From Vulgatibacter incomptus (lineage in GTDB: Bacteria > Myxococcota > Myxococcia > Myxococcales > Vulgatibacteraceae), in assembly GCF_001263175.1 (NCBI RefSeq), contig NZ_CP012332.1:2539501-2603500 (forward strand): a stretch of DNA of 64,000 nt. The letters are read 5' to 3'. Below, piece by piece: positions 1 to 9,202 of the stretch. Numbering within the stretch: position 1 is the first letter of the stretch; each line of letters starts with the position of its first letter. Both the position numbers and the translations under genes were made by a program. The notes beneath the pieces were generated by a model. It was given only the letters and a program-made list of their open reading frames with translations. It was not told the DNA's origin and made no database searches.

Positions 1-2
1 CG

Positions 3-1505
3 GGCGATTCCTTCACGTGGGACGTGACGGATGTGCCGGACGGTGAGTTCAAAATCTCCGGGATGGCGACCTATGGCGGTCGCCAGGTCCTCAGCGATCC
101 CATCACGGTCCGCGTCGATCACCAGCGGCCGACGGCAACCCCGACGAGCCCACTCGAGGTGTGGCCGACAGGCCCCTCGACCCTGCGGATCGACTTTTCC
201 AAGGACATCCTCCCGGCTTCGATCACGGAGGCGTCGGTGCGGACCGAGTCCGAGCGCGGGTCGTCGATTCGAGCGACCGCATCGCTCGAATGGAACAGAA
301 CCACGATGACCGTCTCGATCGAGGGCGTCGAGGTCGCAGACCGGCTTACCCTTCACCTCACGGACTCCATCACGGATAAGGCCGGAAACCCCCTCGTGCC
401 CGCCACCTTCCAGTTCGTCGCCTCCGCTTGGAACACGGTGGGGGGGAGGCTCGTCGCCCAGGACAAGCGGGGCTTTGGGTCCACCATCACCGCCCGCTCG
501 GGCGGTCGGCCTATCGTGGCCTGGACAGAACGGGTGGGCAGGGCGAGCTCAACCGGCGTCGTGCGCATGAGGCAGTGGAGTGGCAGCTCGTGGACCCCGA
601 TGCCCGAGCCCACCGGCGCGCGCTCCTTCGAGCCGGTGCTGGCGTCGACCTCCGACCATCGGCCGGTCGTCGCATGGACCGAGCGCTCGGATCAGATCGG
701 ACTGGGCTCCCAGCTCTACGTCAGCACGTGGGATGGTTCGAGCTGGCAGCCCCTCGGCGACTCGAGCCTGAACATCGATCCCGGCTTCGACGCCAAGGAG
801 CCGGCGCTGGCCCTCGACGACTCGGACAGGCCAGTCGTAGCGTGGCGGCAGCAGGTGAACGGCAGCCCTTCGGGGTTCGGCGATACCCATGTATTCGTGA
901 AGCGCTGGACCGGATCGGAGTGGGAGCAGCTAGGGACGAGCGCGCTGGCGACCGATGGATCGAGCATCAGTGTCTCTGTCGCGGTCGACGCGGAGGGCTC
1001 GCCCGTGGTGGCCTGGTCCCAGGGCGGCCTGCAGGTTCGGCGGTGGGATGGGGAGGCGTGGGTCCCGGTGGGGAGCGGACCGTCGGCGCCGAACGCGTCC
1101 TTGCCCAAGCTCGTAACGGATCCAGCGGGCGGCCTCGTGCTCGCGTGGATCGAGTCAGGCACCGGCTGGACCTCTCTCATCCAGGCGAGACGATGGAACG
1201 GCTCGGAGTGGAATCTGCTCGGCGACGGGCCGGTGAATGTCGCAGGCAGAAGTTGGATTGGCACACTGTCCCTGGCGCTCGATCCCGCGGGCAAGCCCAT
1301 CCTCGCGTGGGGCGAGAATCGCGGGCACACCGGATACCTCTATCTCGCGCGATGGGACGGGAGCACCTGGACAGACGTGGGGACCGAGGGCTACACCTAC
1401 GGGGAACTCTGGCAAGGGCTTTCCCTCGCGATGGACGGTGAGCGGCCTCTTGTCGCCCTCGGGCTCGGCGACGGCACGATCCTGGTCCGCAGTCCAGTGC
1501 GCTGA
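3..1505 (+). CDS. Secreted/surface protein with Ig-like domain and propeller-type repeats (5' partial)
   Basis: The frame is open to the left edge, so the gene starts upstream of the window; the first visible residues (GDSFTWDVTDVPDG) read as the end of an Ig-like strand set. About residues 35-130 resemble a bacterial SbsA-type Ig domain (theme: valley of PTGPSTLRIDFSKDI, then SITDKAGNPLVP). The rest consists of five to six repeats of about 50-60 residues, each with a W-(D/N/T)-G-S-x-W motif and a PVVAW or PILAW strand, the pattern of beta-propeller blades. It is probably an exported or cell-surface protein, but the signal region is outside the window and the ligand is unknown. A strong hairpin follows the stop codon. 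Confidence 0.75.
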   Translation, partial: GDSFTWDVTDVPDGEFKISGMATYGGRQVLSDPITVRVDHQRPTATPTSPLEVWPTGPSTLRIDFSKDILPASITEASVRTESERGSSIRATASLEWNRTTMTVSIEGVEVADRLTLHLTDSITDKAGNPLVPATFQFVASAWNTVGGRLVAQDKRGFGSTITARSGGRPIVAWTERVGRASSTGVVRMRQWSGSSWTPMPEPTGARSFEPVLASTSDHRPVVAWTERSDQIGLGSQLYVSTWDGSSWQPLGDSSLNIDPGFDAKEPALALDDSDRPVVAWRQQVNGSPSGFGDTHVFVKRWTGSEWEQLGTSALATDGSSISVSVAVDAEGSPVVAWSQGGLQVRRWDGEAWVPVGSGPSAPNASLPKLVTDPAGGLVLAWIESGTGWTSLIQARRWNGSEWNLLGDGPVNVAGRSWIGTLSLALDPAGKPILAWGENRGHTGYLYLARWDGSTWTDVGTEGYTYGELWQGLSLAMDGERPLVALGLGDGTILVRSPVR

Positions 1506-1533
1506 CCAGCAACTCGGAGCGTGGTGGAGATCT

Positions 1534-1562
1534 GAGGTGGAGCGCTTGCGACGCTCCACCTC
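1534..1562. terminator. Bidirectional hairpin terminator
   Basis: Perfect 11-bp inverted repeat (GAGGTGGAGCG / CGCTCCACCTC) with a 7-base loop, between the convergent ends of the propeller gene and the minus-strand lipoprotein gene. There is no long T-run, which is common in such GC-rich genomes. Confidence 0.6.
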
Positions 1563-1636
1563 GCGCTGGGCTTGATCCGCCCTCGTGAGCTGGGGCAACT
1601 CCCACACCGGGTTCGCCAGCGGGCAGCGTCCCCAAC

Positions 1637-2950
1637 TCAATTCATAGGATCGCCGAGGTTGTCGAACTGGTCCAAGCGATAGCGATAGACCCTATCGACA
1701 ATGCCTACTTTGCCGGGCTCGTCGAAATCCACGTTGAAGTAGATGTAGGTCTCGTCGACCACGACGCTCGACGTTTTGAGGCTACGACCCGCCGGTGTTG
1801 GAAACATGCGGATCTTCCAATCCGAGAGGCGGACGAGGGCGATACCGACGCTACCGTCATCGGCTTTGAGCCGAGTTGCCGCGAAATCCTCCCAGGTCGA
1901 GAGGACCTCAGCCTGGTAGGCGCGATCGAGAGCCGGACTCTGCCTCAGGTCCCCGCCAGTTCGCGAGAGAGTGAAGAACTGGGGGCTTAGGAGCGGCTTC
2001 CCGCAGGAGAGACTCCCAGTCGCGGGTGCTCCGCGGAATCCAACCACTCGATCGGCTCCAACTCCGAGGCCACAGACCTCACCGTTGATTTGCCCAAGCA
2101 AGCGGACATCGTCCTTCGACACCCACGCCTGGATCATTGAAACCAGGGGACCTACGATTGGCGTCTCGGACCAAACTGCGAGTCCGTGATTTCCTGCACC
2201 CGCAATCGCGAGGTTCGAAGTCGCGAGACTGAAGGTCGAGCTGCTTCCGGCACCGTCCATTACCTGCAGAGCCTGGTCACAGGCGAAGAACACCATCGAG
2301 GGAGACGATTCCAGGTCGAAGACCTTACACCACGTGGAAAATCGCAAATCGTCAGTATCCCACGGCTGCTTGAACTCCCAGCCCTTTGTCGGATCGAACG
2401 ACGCGAAAATCGTCCCCTTCCTCGGGTTATCTCGAACCATAAGGGTCGTAGCAGTCTCAGGGCGGAGAGTAAGGAGCCCGTCCGGCGCCTGATTCGAAGC
2501 CACTGGCACCAACCGAAGCGCGGCAACGGTTTCACCGTCTTTGAGACGCACGAGGCGTCGCACCAGGTTCGATGAACCATCCTCCCTCTGAAGAGTGTGA
2601 ACAACCGTCACGTAGGGATGAGTTGCGAGCCCAATTCCCAACGCGCTCATCCCGACCTCGGTCGTCAGGTCGAACTCGCTCACGGACGTTGATTCGCACC
2701 CGCCGCCGCAGCCCTCCCACTTCAGCGGCTTGAACCGCAGCCCGGATGAAAGGCCCTGCTGGAGCCTGAACCCCTCGGGGGGCTCCCGTAGCGCCACTTC
2801 TGGCCAGACCGAGGGGTCTTCGATCCAATCGGCTTCTTCGCTCCCTCCGCCACTCCCCCCAGTTCCGCCGTCCGGCGGGGGCGCATTCGAACAGGAACTT
2901 GCCAGAAGGCTGAGCGCCGCTGCCAGCACCGCCCAGGTCGAAACACGCAT
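1637..2950 (-). CDS. Secreted lipoprotein, tandem paralogue B
   Basis: A 437-residue lipoprotein of unknown function. The start at 2950 gives MRVSTWAVLAAALSLLASSC, a lipoprotein signal peptide ending in a lipobox Cys, and is preceded by GGAAGGAAG; an ATG further upstream has no such support. After the Cys comes a Gly/Ser-rich tether. The mature part closely parallels the next gene upstream: both have a WIxDPxxWPEV motif, both have VVGFRG, and both end in YRYRLDQFDNxGDPxN, so the pair arose by tandem duplication. Paired cysteines (for example GCGGGC) suggest disulfides outside the cytoplasm. The gap to the paralogue is 35 bp, so the two are probably co-transcribed. Confidence 0.75.
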   Translation of the reverse strand: MRVSTWAVLAAALSLLASSCSNAPPPDGGTGGSGGGSEEADWIEDPSVWPEVALREPPEGFRLQQGLSSGLRFKPLKWEGCGGGCESTSVSEFDLTTEVGMSALGIGLATHPYVTVVHTLQREDGSSNLVRRLVRLKDGETVAALRLVPVASNQAPDGLLTLRPETATTLMVRDNPRKGTIFASFDPTKGWEFKQPWDTDDLRFSTWCKVFDLESSPSMVFFACDQALQVMDGAGSSSTFSLATSNLAIAGAGNHGLAVWSETPIVGPLVSMIQAWVSKDDVRLLGQINGEVCGLGVGADRVVGFRGAPATGSLSCGKPLLSPQFFTLSRTGGDLRQSPALDRAYQAEVLSTWEDFAATRLKADDGSVGIALVRLSDWKIRMFPTPAGRSLKTSSVVVDETYIYFNVDFDEPGKVGIVDRVYRYRLDQFDNLGDPMN

Positions 2951-2985
2951 GACTTCCTTCCCTTCACACTTGTGGAGAATCAACC

Positions 2986-4410
2986 TCAGTTCACAGGATC
3001 GCCGATATTGTCGAACTGGTCGAGACGGTATCGGTAGATTCTATCGAGCTCCCTGAACCTGGGCCACTCGTCATATCCCACGCTGAAGTAGAGGTAGTGG
3101 TCGTCAACAACGACTCCCGACAGCGCCAGAGTTCGCCCCGGCGGGGTGGGGAATCTACGCATCTTCCAGTCCGAGAGACGCACGAGCGTCACGCTCACGC
3201 GATCCGGCCCCGTCGCCGAGGGAGGACGATCCATTACGACAGCTGCGAAGTCTCCCCAAGTCGAGACTGCGCCGACGCCATATGGCCCGTCGAGAACCGG
3301 GCCCTCGCGCAGATCAGCGTCGCTCCTGGAAAGGGAGAAGAAGCGGGGGTTCACGAGCGCGCTTCCGCAGAGGTCCGAGCTGACGGGCCCGTCGCCCCGG
3401 AATCCGACTACACGTTTGGCGCCAACGCCGAGCCCGCATACATCTCCGGGAAGCTCCCCGAGAGATCGGACTTCTCCTTCGACTGACCGCGCCCTGATGC
3501 GAGATTTCCTGGGTCCCTCAACGGAAAACTCGGACCATACGGCCAACCCGAAGTTGCCGGCACCGACCATCGCGCCTTGCGATTCCGGCAGAGTGACAAT
3601 CGTGCTGCTTCCAGAATCGACCATCATCTGCAGTCCCTGAAGTCCACAAGGAAAATAGAGCGACGGTGGTGATGATTCCAGATCAAATGGTTCACACCAT
3701 GCTCCGCGCTGACGATCGGAGTCCCACGGCTCCCGGAAGGTCCAACCCATATCAGGGTCAAACTGTGCGTAAAGGGTGCCATTTTGGGGACCTCCAAGTA
3801 CCATGGCCATAGCAGCGGATTCAAACCTGTACGTAAACGCTCCCTCCGAGTCCAACGACGAGGGCGTTATTCGAAGCGAAGCCATCGTGGCGCCATCCGA
3901 CAAGCGAATGACCCTCCGAAAATTATGCCATTTCCCGTCCTTCTTCTTGAGGCCATGACCCACTGCGACGAAGGCACGAGTCTCGCTTCCAACTCCAATC
4001 GCGCTCATCGCGACTTCGCCCGTCGTGTCGAACGCGTCCAAAGCTGTGGCCTCGCAGCCCACACCACAGCTTTCCCACTGAAGAGTGGGAAACCGAAGCT
4101 TCGAGGGTACACCTTGTTGAAGAATGAAATCACCTGCAGGAATCTGGAGTTTCACCTCCGGCCAAATCCTCGGGTCGTCGATCCACGCAGTATCGTCAGA
4201 ACCTCTCTGGCCTGCTGCGCCTCCAGTCCCATTGTGACCCGCCTCGCCGCCGAGTCCGCCAGTTCCTCCAGTTCCAGAGGTGCTTAGGCCTGCGGCCCCC
4301 CCTGTCGCAACGTCGCCCGGTCCATGCGGAGGTTCCGGCGCTCGTGAACAGGATGCCGCGAGGAGGACGAACGTTCCCACCAATGTCGAATATCGCCTTG
4401 CTCGCCGCAT
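2986..4410 (-). CDS. Secreted lipoprotein, tandem paralogue A
   Basis: A 474-residue paralogue of the neighbouring lipoprotein. The start at 4410 yields MRRARRYSTLVGTFVLLAASC with a twin-basic n-region and lipobox, preceded by AAGGAACGGAAG; the longer frame upstream would add an unlikely basic leader. The segment after the Cys is a Gly/Thr-rich spacer (GGTGGLGGEAG). The mature domain shares the WIDDPRIWPEV start, GVGCEAT cysteine pair, VVGFRG motif and C-terminal YRYRLDQFDN signature with its twin. The function is unknown; it may be a beta-rich surface-binding domain. It lies 87 bp downstream of the secreted protease on the same strand, so the three probably form one transcription unit of exported proteins. 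Confidence 0.75.
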   Translation of the reverse strand: MRRARRYSTLVGTFVLLAASCSRAPEPPHGPGDVATGGAAGLSTSGTGGTGGLGGEAGHNGTGGAAGQRGSDDTAWIDDPRIWPEVKLQIPAGDFILQQGVPSKLRFPTLQWESCGVGCEATALDAFDTTGEVAMSAIGVGSETRAFVAVGHGLKKKDGKWHNFRRVIRLSDGATMASLRITPSSLDSEGAFTYRFESAAMAMVLGGPQNGTLYAQFDPDMGWTFREPWDSDRQRGAWCEPFDLESSPPSLYFPCGLQGLQMMVDSGSSTIVTLPESQGAMVGAGNFGLAVWSEFSVEGPRKSRIRARSVEGEVRSLGELPGDVCGLGVGAKRVVGFRGDGPVSSDLCGSALVNPRFFSLSRSDADLREGPVLDGPYGVGAVSTWGDFAAVVMDRPPSATGPDRVSVTLVRLSDWKMRRFPTPPGRTLALSGVVVDDHYLYFSVGYDEWPRFRELDRIYRYRLDQFDNIGDPVN

Positions 4411-4497
4411 ACTTCCGTTCCTTCTTGTCGTTCGGATTATCGAGGACGATCGGGGGCGGCATCGTGTTCGCAAGCCGCCCCCGATCTGACTCACAGG

Positions 4498-7464
4498 TTA
4501 CAGGCCAGTACAGGGCGTATACTGGGAGAACGACTGCGCCGAAAGCGAGAGCAAACGCATCTGGTTACGCTCCTCGCGTTCCATCCATACCGGAACCAGG
4601 TCGCTCCGGCGAGGCTCGTCGTATAGGACGCCTTCATCCGTGAACTTGCCGCCGAACTTGGCGTCCGCCCCCGATGGCATATAGCGCCAGGCCTCGAGGC
4701 CACGACCGCGGGCCGACGCGAAGATGGTCAGCGCCCCGGTCGAATCGACAGCCAGGGCGGTCTTCTCGTAGAGACCGGGCTGACGCGGAACAGTCAGCAG
4801 GTTGTCGCGCCGCCCGTTTGCGAGGTCATACGAAACGAGACTGACGGTCTTGCCCGCATCCTCGACCTGCAAGAGATAGAGACGGTTTCGAACGGTATCA
4901 AGGGCGATGCCGAGATTCTCGTCGTCCGGCTCGTACTCGAAGGTGGCGAAGCCAGCAACACCGGTGGAGAGATCGTAACGACGAAGGCCGGGGTCGGAGT
5001 CCCTACCCACGAGGTAGAGGATTCCCTGGAGCCCGGAGAAGGCGCCCCGTTCCTCGTCGGAGATCTGCACCGCGCCGATGAAGCCCATGCCCGAGTCGTA
5101 CTCAGGATCGCCGTCGATGTCGATCTGTCCGTCCTTCAGCGTGAGTGGAAGGGGCAGACCTGCTCCAGTGCCCTCACGTGGGACGAGAACGCCAACGTAT
5201 GCATCGAACCTGGCCAATACAGCAGGCTCCTCAGCAGCAGGGACCCAGCGCCATTTTCCGGAGGACATGAGCTCGGTCAAACGAGGTGAAACGCCGTCGA
5301 AGGCATCGACTGCCGCCCCGTCACGACGAACCAGACCAACCCAGCCTGCATCGAAGACGAAGGGACGGATTCTGTCGAGGATTCGATCCTCCGGCGGGTT
5401 CCAGACTCGGGCCAGCGGATGCTCCCATCCGAGACAGTTCGGGAACGAACAGGGGCCAAACCGCCAATCGCGCTTGTAGATCTCGTAATTTGGCGTATCA
5501 AACATCCGGACTACCGTCCGAAGGTTCCACGAACCGGCGTCGCGAGTGCTCGCGAAAACGCCGTTCACGCGAGTCACAATGGAAGCGACGAGCCCATGTG
5601 TCCTCAAGGGGTTCGCCGGATCCCTATCGACCGGATTGTTGGACCTCATGATGTCGTCAAAGGAGTTCCAGACAAACGAGTAGGGATGAGAGACGTTGGT
5701 GTCGAACCGGAGCGACCGGCCTGTCGGAGGGAATGGAGCGGCGTTCGGCTCGACCGCCACAGTGAGAGGCTTCCAGCCATTGAGGACGCGATCGGCCCAA
5801 CGAGGCCGGCATTCGATCCGGTCCGCGCAGCTCGCTTCCGTTTGATACCGCCCGCCTGAAATGCAGGAGCAGTGCTGAAATACCGTCGGCTGTGAAATCG
5901 AAGTCACGAATCGAGTCCCGTCGAACCCGAGCCAAGAGTGGCCCTCGATTGTCTGATAATCGACGCCTTCGGCACCCAGGCCGAATGGGGGAGCAAACTC
6001 CCGATAAACCGGCGGCTCGCCCTGCGCGAAGTCGTAAACCGGCACGGGGTCGCACACGTCTCCGAGCCTCGACACGTTCACGTCATTCTCGATATGGAGA
6101 TTGGCGTTCCGGTTTTCGGGGTCCCAGTCGTACGGACAGTAATCGCAGGCGTCAGGAACGCCATCGCCATCCCAGTCTGCGAGTTGGCTGCAACGGCCCG
6201 GAAGGGGTCGGCCGTCTTTGTCGTAGTCGAAGAGGCAGATGCCTGCTCGAGCGCTCTCGCAGGTCGTGGAGCCGGAGAGGCAAGGGAGGAAGTGGAGCGC
6301 CATGCCCGGGCAGCCGTTACAGGCGTCACCGACGGTACCCCCATTCGAGATTGTCTGGGGCGCGTCTTTCATCGGGCATGAGTCGCAGACATCGCCCACG
6401 CCATCTCCGTCGCTGTCGATCTGCCGGGAGTTGGCACAACTCCGGCCGTCCCCCAAAGCCGCACATCGCGAGGGCGGACAGTTATCACAGGCGTCGCCCA
6501 CGCCGTCGTTGTCCTCGTCGAGCTGATCGGGGTTGAAGCATCGAGAGAGCGGCCAGCCGCGGGCGACGCAGAGCGACGGGGGGCAGTTATCAAACTGATC
6601 GGGGACACCGTCACCGTCGGCATCGGGGATGAACGGAGTCAGGTCCGTTCCAATTCCGTCGATTGTCCCGAGGTGAGCCCAGGCCTGGTGCGAGGATCCA
6701 TCCCACCAGCCGCGGTCGCCGGAGGTCACGCCAAGGAGCACGTACTCTCCCGTCTGAATGTCCATTCCGAAGAGTGCGCCGCCCGAATCGCCGGAATCCA
6801 TCATCGCCTGCCCCGTTCCGTATGGCGCCCATATCTCCGGGAAGTCGAGACATGTGGATCCAGCGACCTTAAACCGATTGCATTTCCGCCTCTCCGCGGT
6901 GACCCAGTTGACCGGTCCATAGCGGCGCTTTTGGTCCCAGACGACGTTGCCCTGGTAGTCGCGGCTTAGTCCGTAGCCTACTTGGATGAAACCGCCGCGG
7001 CGATTCCTGGACATGAACTCCTTGACGCTTCCGGCGTTGTAGGCGGGGATTTTCTTGACGAGAGACATTGGGACATCTCGATCGAGCGTCAGCAGGACGA
7101 TGTCGCGGCCACTCACTCTGTTTCTAGGCGTTCTACCGAACGTCTCCCGATCGATTTCTTTGAACTCTGGATAGTTTCGGTCCTGAGCGAAGCTGACCCG
7201 GATGCTTCCCACACTGTCGCCGACGACGCAGTGACCTGCTGTGACGACATGGCGTCGGGAAACGAGAGTGCCCGAGCACTCCCTGTTCGTATCCGGGCGG
7301 CGAACGAAAGCTACCGCTCCCGCAACGCCTTTCCAGGTTGAGAGCTCTTCGGCCTTGGAGATGGTGGGGTAGTCCGGTTGGAAGGTGCCGTAGATAGGCT
7401 GGGCGCTCTGGTCTACGACTTCATCGACAGGAGTGACCTCGCCCGCCTGACACGCTGCCAGCAT
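4498..7464 (-). CDS. Secreted S1-family serine protease lipoprotein with thrombospondin type 3 repeats
   Basis: Large exported protease. The S1 triad is visible: His in VTAGHCVVG, Asp in GRDIVLLTLDR, Ser in SGDSGGALF. The residue six before the catalytic Ser is Met, not Asp, so trypsin-type specificity is unlikely. Residues about 280-480 carry repeats such as DADGDGVPDQFDNCP and DSDGDGVGDVCDSCP, the calcium-binding thrombospondin type 3 pattern with Cys inserts; the C-terminal half is beta-rich and unassigned. The frame begins MLAAC, a lipobox without its hydrophobic region. A strong ribosome-binding site (GGAGGGAG) and ATG lie 46 bp upstream at 7510 but one frame off, separated by an 8-bp tandem repeat. 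The protein as given may therefore be poorly expressed or switched off. Confidence 0.8.
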   Translation of the reverse strand: MLAACQAGEVTPVDEVVDQSAQPIYGTFQPDYPTISKAEELSTWKGVAGAVAFVRRPDTNRECSGTLVSRRHVVTAGHCVVGDSVGSIRVSFAQDRNYPEFKEIDRETFGRTPRNRVSGRDIVLLTLDRDVPMSLVKKIPAYNAGSVKEFMSRNRRGGFIQVGYGLSRDYQGNVVWDQKRRYGPVNWVTAERRKCNRFKVAGSTCLDFPEIWAPYGTGQAMMDSGDSGGALFGMDIQTGEYVLLGVTSGDRGWWDGSSHQAWAHLGTIDGIGTDLTPFIPDADGDGVPDQFDNCPPSLCVARGWPLSRCFNPDQLDEDNDGVGDACDNCPPSRCAALGDGRSCANSRQIDSDGDGVGDVCDSCPMKDAPQTISNGGTVGDACNGCPGMALHFLPCLSGSTTCESARAGICLFDYDKDGRPLPGRCSQLADWDGDGVPDACDYCPYDWDPENRNANLHIENDVNVSRLGDVCDPVPVYDFAQGEPPVYREFAPPFGLGAEGVDYQTIEGHSWLGFDGTRFVTSISQPTVFQHCSCISGGRYQTEASCADRIECRPRWADRVLNGWKPLTVAVEPNAAPFPPTGRSLRFDTNVSHPYSFVWNSFDDIMRSNNPVDRDPANPLRTHGLVASIVTRVNGVFASTRDAGSWNLRTVVRMFDTPNYEIYKRDWRFGPCSFPNCLGWEHPLARVWNPPEDRILDRIRPFVFDAGWVGLVRRDGAAVDAFDGVSPRLTELMSSGKWRWVPAAEEPAVLARFDAYVGVLVPREGTGAGLPLPLTLKDGQIDIDGDPEYDSGMGFIGAVQISDEERGAFSGLQGILYLVGRDSDPGLRRYDLSTGVAGFATFEYEPDDENLGIALDTVRNRLYLLQVEDAGKTVSLVSYDLANGRRDNLLTVPRQPGLYEKTALAVDSTGALTIFASARGRGLEAWRYMPSGADAKFGGKFTDEGVLYDEPRRSDLVPVWMEREERNQMRLLSLSAQSFSQYTPCTGL

Positions 7465-7469
7465 GATCA

Positions 7470-7499
7470 GCAGTGACGCAGTGACGCAGTGACGCAGTG
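7470..7499. repeat. Octanucleotide tandem repeat, 3.75 copies, in the protease signal-peptide region
   Basis: The minus strand reads ACTGCGTC repeated head to tail over 30 bp between the ATG at 7510 and the lipobox at 7464. One or four full units would put that ATG in frame with the protease (giving MSRCTASLLIMLAAC for one unit); the three seen here do not. The period of 8 is not divisible by 3, as in known slipped-strand switches. Confidence 0.85.
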
Positions 7500-7510
7500 C
7501 AACGACTCAT

Positions 7511-8037
7511 GACTCCCTCCATCATGGTGCGTGTGGATGCTGCGAATTGCCCGAAAACTTTCTACCGCCATCGCCAGCATAACATCAACTCTTCTGAGCC
7601 GACTAGAAATCATGAGCAAATCCAGAGACATGGACGCGATGGAATTTGCTCGCAGTGAAAATATCTTTAACTACAGGAATCGAGGACCGCGTTGGCGAAG
7701 GCAGCCTCGTCGTCTGGAGGCACGAGATTGACGCCAGTAGCGGGGCCAGATCGCTGGCAGGCCACGCGCCCTGCCGGCGGTTCGTAATCGCCTCCCGCTG
7801 CAACAGGAGCCCATCGAGCTCGCCGCGCACCCTTGCAAGGAAGATTCTCCAGTGGAAAGAGGGGCCGGGAGCTCACGATCGCGCCGCGCAATGACCGCTC
7901 GTCGACCCAGGACGGCGACGCGACTGTGCTCGCCCACGTCTAGATCAGCCGGAGACGACGGGAGCGACCACGGTCGGCTTCCTGTAGCGGGACAAGGATT
8001 AGCTCAACGGCTTTTAGCTCGAGCAGCGGCGCTGCGG
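7511..8037. other. Intergenic region without a convincing gene
   Basis: About 530 bp upstream of the protease and downstream of the esterase. The ribosome-binding site of the protease lies at 7511-7520 (GGAGGGAG on the minus strand). Short overlapping frames on the minus strand (about 7600-7940) have no recognisable motif, no ribosome-binding site and mutually inconsistent codon use; they could be the remains of a decayed gene. Composition is less GC-rich around 7540-7680, which would fit a promoter. Confidence 0.5.
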
Positions 8038-9024
8038 CTAGGCCGAGGCGGCGGGCGCTCCCCGTGCGATTGTGCGGCGGATCGTGTCGGACGCCTGCCG
8101 AATCGCGCCGCGGGTCGCCGGTGTCTCGGCGAGCGGATCGAGCATCACGAAGTCGTGGATGGTCCCGAGACAGCGAGATGCCGTCACGGGAACGCCTGCT
8201 GCGGCGAGCTTGTGTGCGTAGGCCTCTACCTCGTCGCGGAGCACGTCGTTCTCGCCGAAGAGGATTAGCGCTGGCGGCAGGCCCTCGAGCTGATCGGGGG
8301 AGGCTCGCAGCGGAGAGGCGGTCGGGTCGGCGCCGTCGGATTCGCGAGCGAGGTAGTTGCCCCAGAACCACTTCATCCCTTCCCGCTCGAGGAAGTAACC
8401 GGACGCGTACTCCTTGTAAGAGCCCGTGTCGAAGCGATCGTCGGTCACCGGGTAGAAGAGGACTTGCAGGTCGATCTTCGGCCCCTTCCGCTCCTTCGCC
8501 ATCATCGTGACGACGGTGGCCATGTTTCCGCCCACGCTGTCCCCGGCGACGACCAGGTGTGACGAATCGAGGCCGAGGGAGCCTCCGTTCTCCGCGATCC
8601 ACTTCGTGGCCGCGTAGGCCTGCTCGTTCTGGACGGGATACTTCGCCTCGGGGGCGAGGGTGTATTCGACGAAGACGACGGCGGCGCCGGTTCGATTCGC
8701 GAGATCTCGAATCAGCCGGTCGTGGGTGTCCTTGCCGCCCAGCACCCAGCCGCCTCCATGGAAGTACATGATCGCGGGCAAGGCCCCCGTGGTGCCCTTT
8801 GGTCTCACGATCCGAACCGGGACGTCCCCGACGCCTGGACCGCAGGGCAGGGTCCGATCCTCGAACTCGACGGGGAGCTTCTCGTGATCGGTCTGGAGCT
8901 CGGAGAGCACCTTCCGGGCCTTCTCCGGCGTCAGCTCGTACAGGGGTTTTCCGCCAGCAGCGCGGAGCGTTTCCAGGAAGCTGCGCGTCGTCGGCTCGAC
9001 GTTCGGATAGGCGTCACGGCCCAT
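8038..9024 (-). CDS. Alpha/beta hydrolase, hormone-sensitive-lipase-type esterase
   Basis: A 328-residue esterase. The HGGG oxyanion motif (YFHGGGWVLGG) and the nucleophile motif GDSVGG, followed by a C-terminal Asp/His region (LGTIHDFVML), are diagnostic for HSL family IV esterases acting on short acyl esters. The start at 9024 (MGRDAYPNVEP) has GGAGAGGAG just upstream; a longer start at 9057 lacks this. No signal peptide is seen, so it is probably cytoplasmic. The natural substrate cannot be told. It is transcribed alone, with a hairpin separating it from the transaldolase gene. Confidence 0.88.
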   Translation of the reverse strand: MGRDAYPNVEPTTRSFLETLRAAGGKPLYELTPEKARKVLSELQTDHEKLPVEFEDRTLPCGPGVGDVPVRIVRPKGTTGALPAIMYFHGGGWVLGGKDTHDRLIRDLANRTGAAVVFVEYTLAPEAKYPVQNEQAYAATKWIAENGGSLGLDSSHLVVAGDSVGGNMATVVTMMAKERKGPKIDLQVLFYPVTDDRFDTGSYKEYASGYFLEREGMKWFWGNYLARESDGADPTASPLRASPDQLEGLPPALILFGENDVLRDEVEAYAHKLAAAGVPVTASRCLGTIHDFVMLDPLAETPATRGAIRQASDTIRRTIARGAPAASA

Positions 9025-9112
9025 GCCTGCTCTCCTCTCCGCGAATGGTCGGGGCAAGCATAGGCACGTGGCGCGAGGCGACGCAGGAACGCAAACGGCC
9101 GTCGACGACGGT

Positions 9113-9130
9113 GAGCACGAATTCGTGCTC
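9113..9130 (-). terminator. Hairpin downstream of the transaldolase gene
   Basis: Perfect palindrome GAGCACGAATTCGTGCTC, extended outward by CGACGG / CCGTCG arms, about 75 nt after the tal stop codon and upstream of the esterase gene. It probably acts as a terminator; an operator role is also possible given the dyad symmetry. Confidence 0.5.
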
Positions 9131-9202
9131 CACTCGCCGTCGGCGGCCGCGATCTTCGACGGGTAGGCGAAACCGAGGCTCCGTCCAGCCCTCGCTACCT
9201 CG

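Noticed and set aside
7600-7940. Possible decayed minus-strand gene in the gap before the esterase
   Set aside because: Three overlapping frames each look partly protein-like, but none has a start with a ribosome-binding site or a recognisable motif, so no pseudogene is called.
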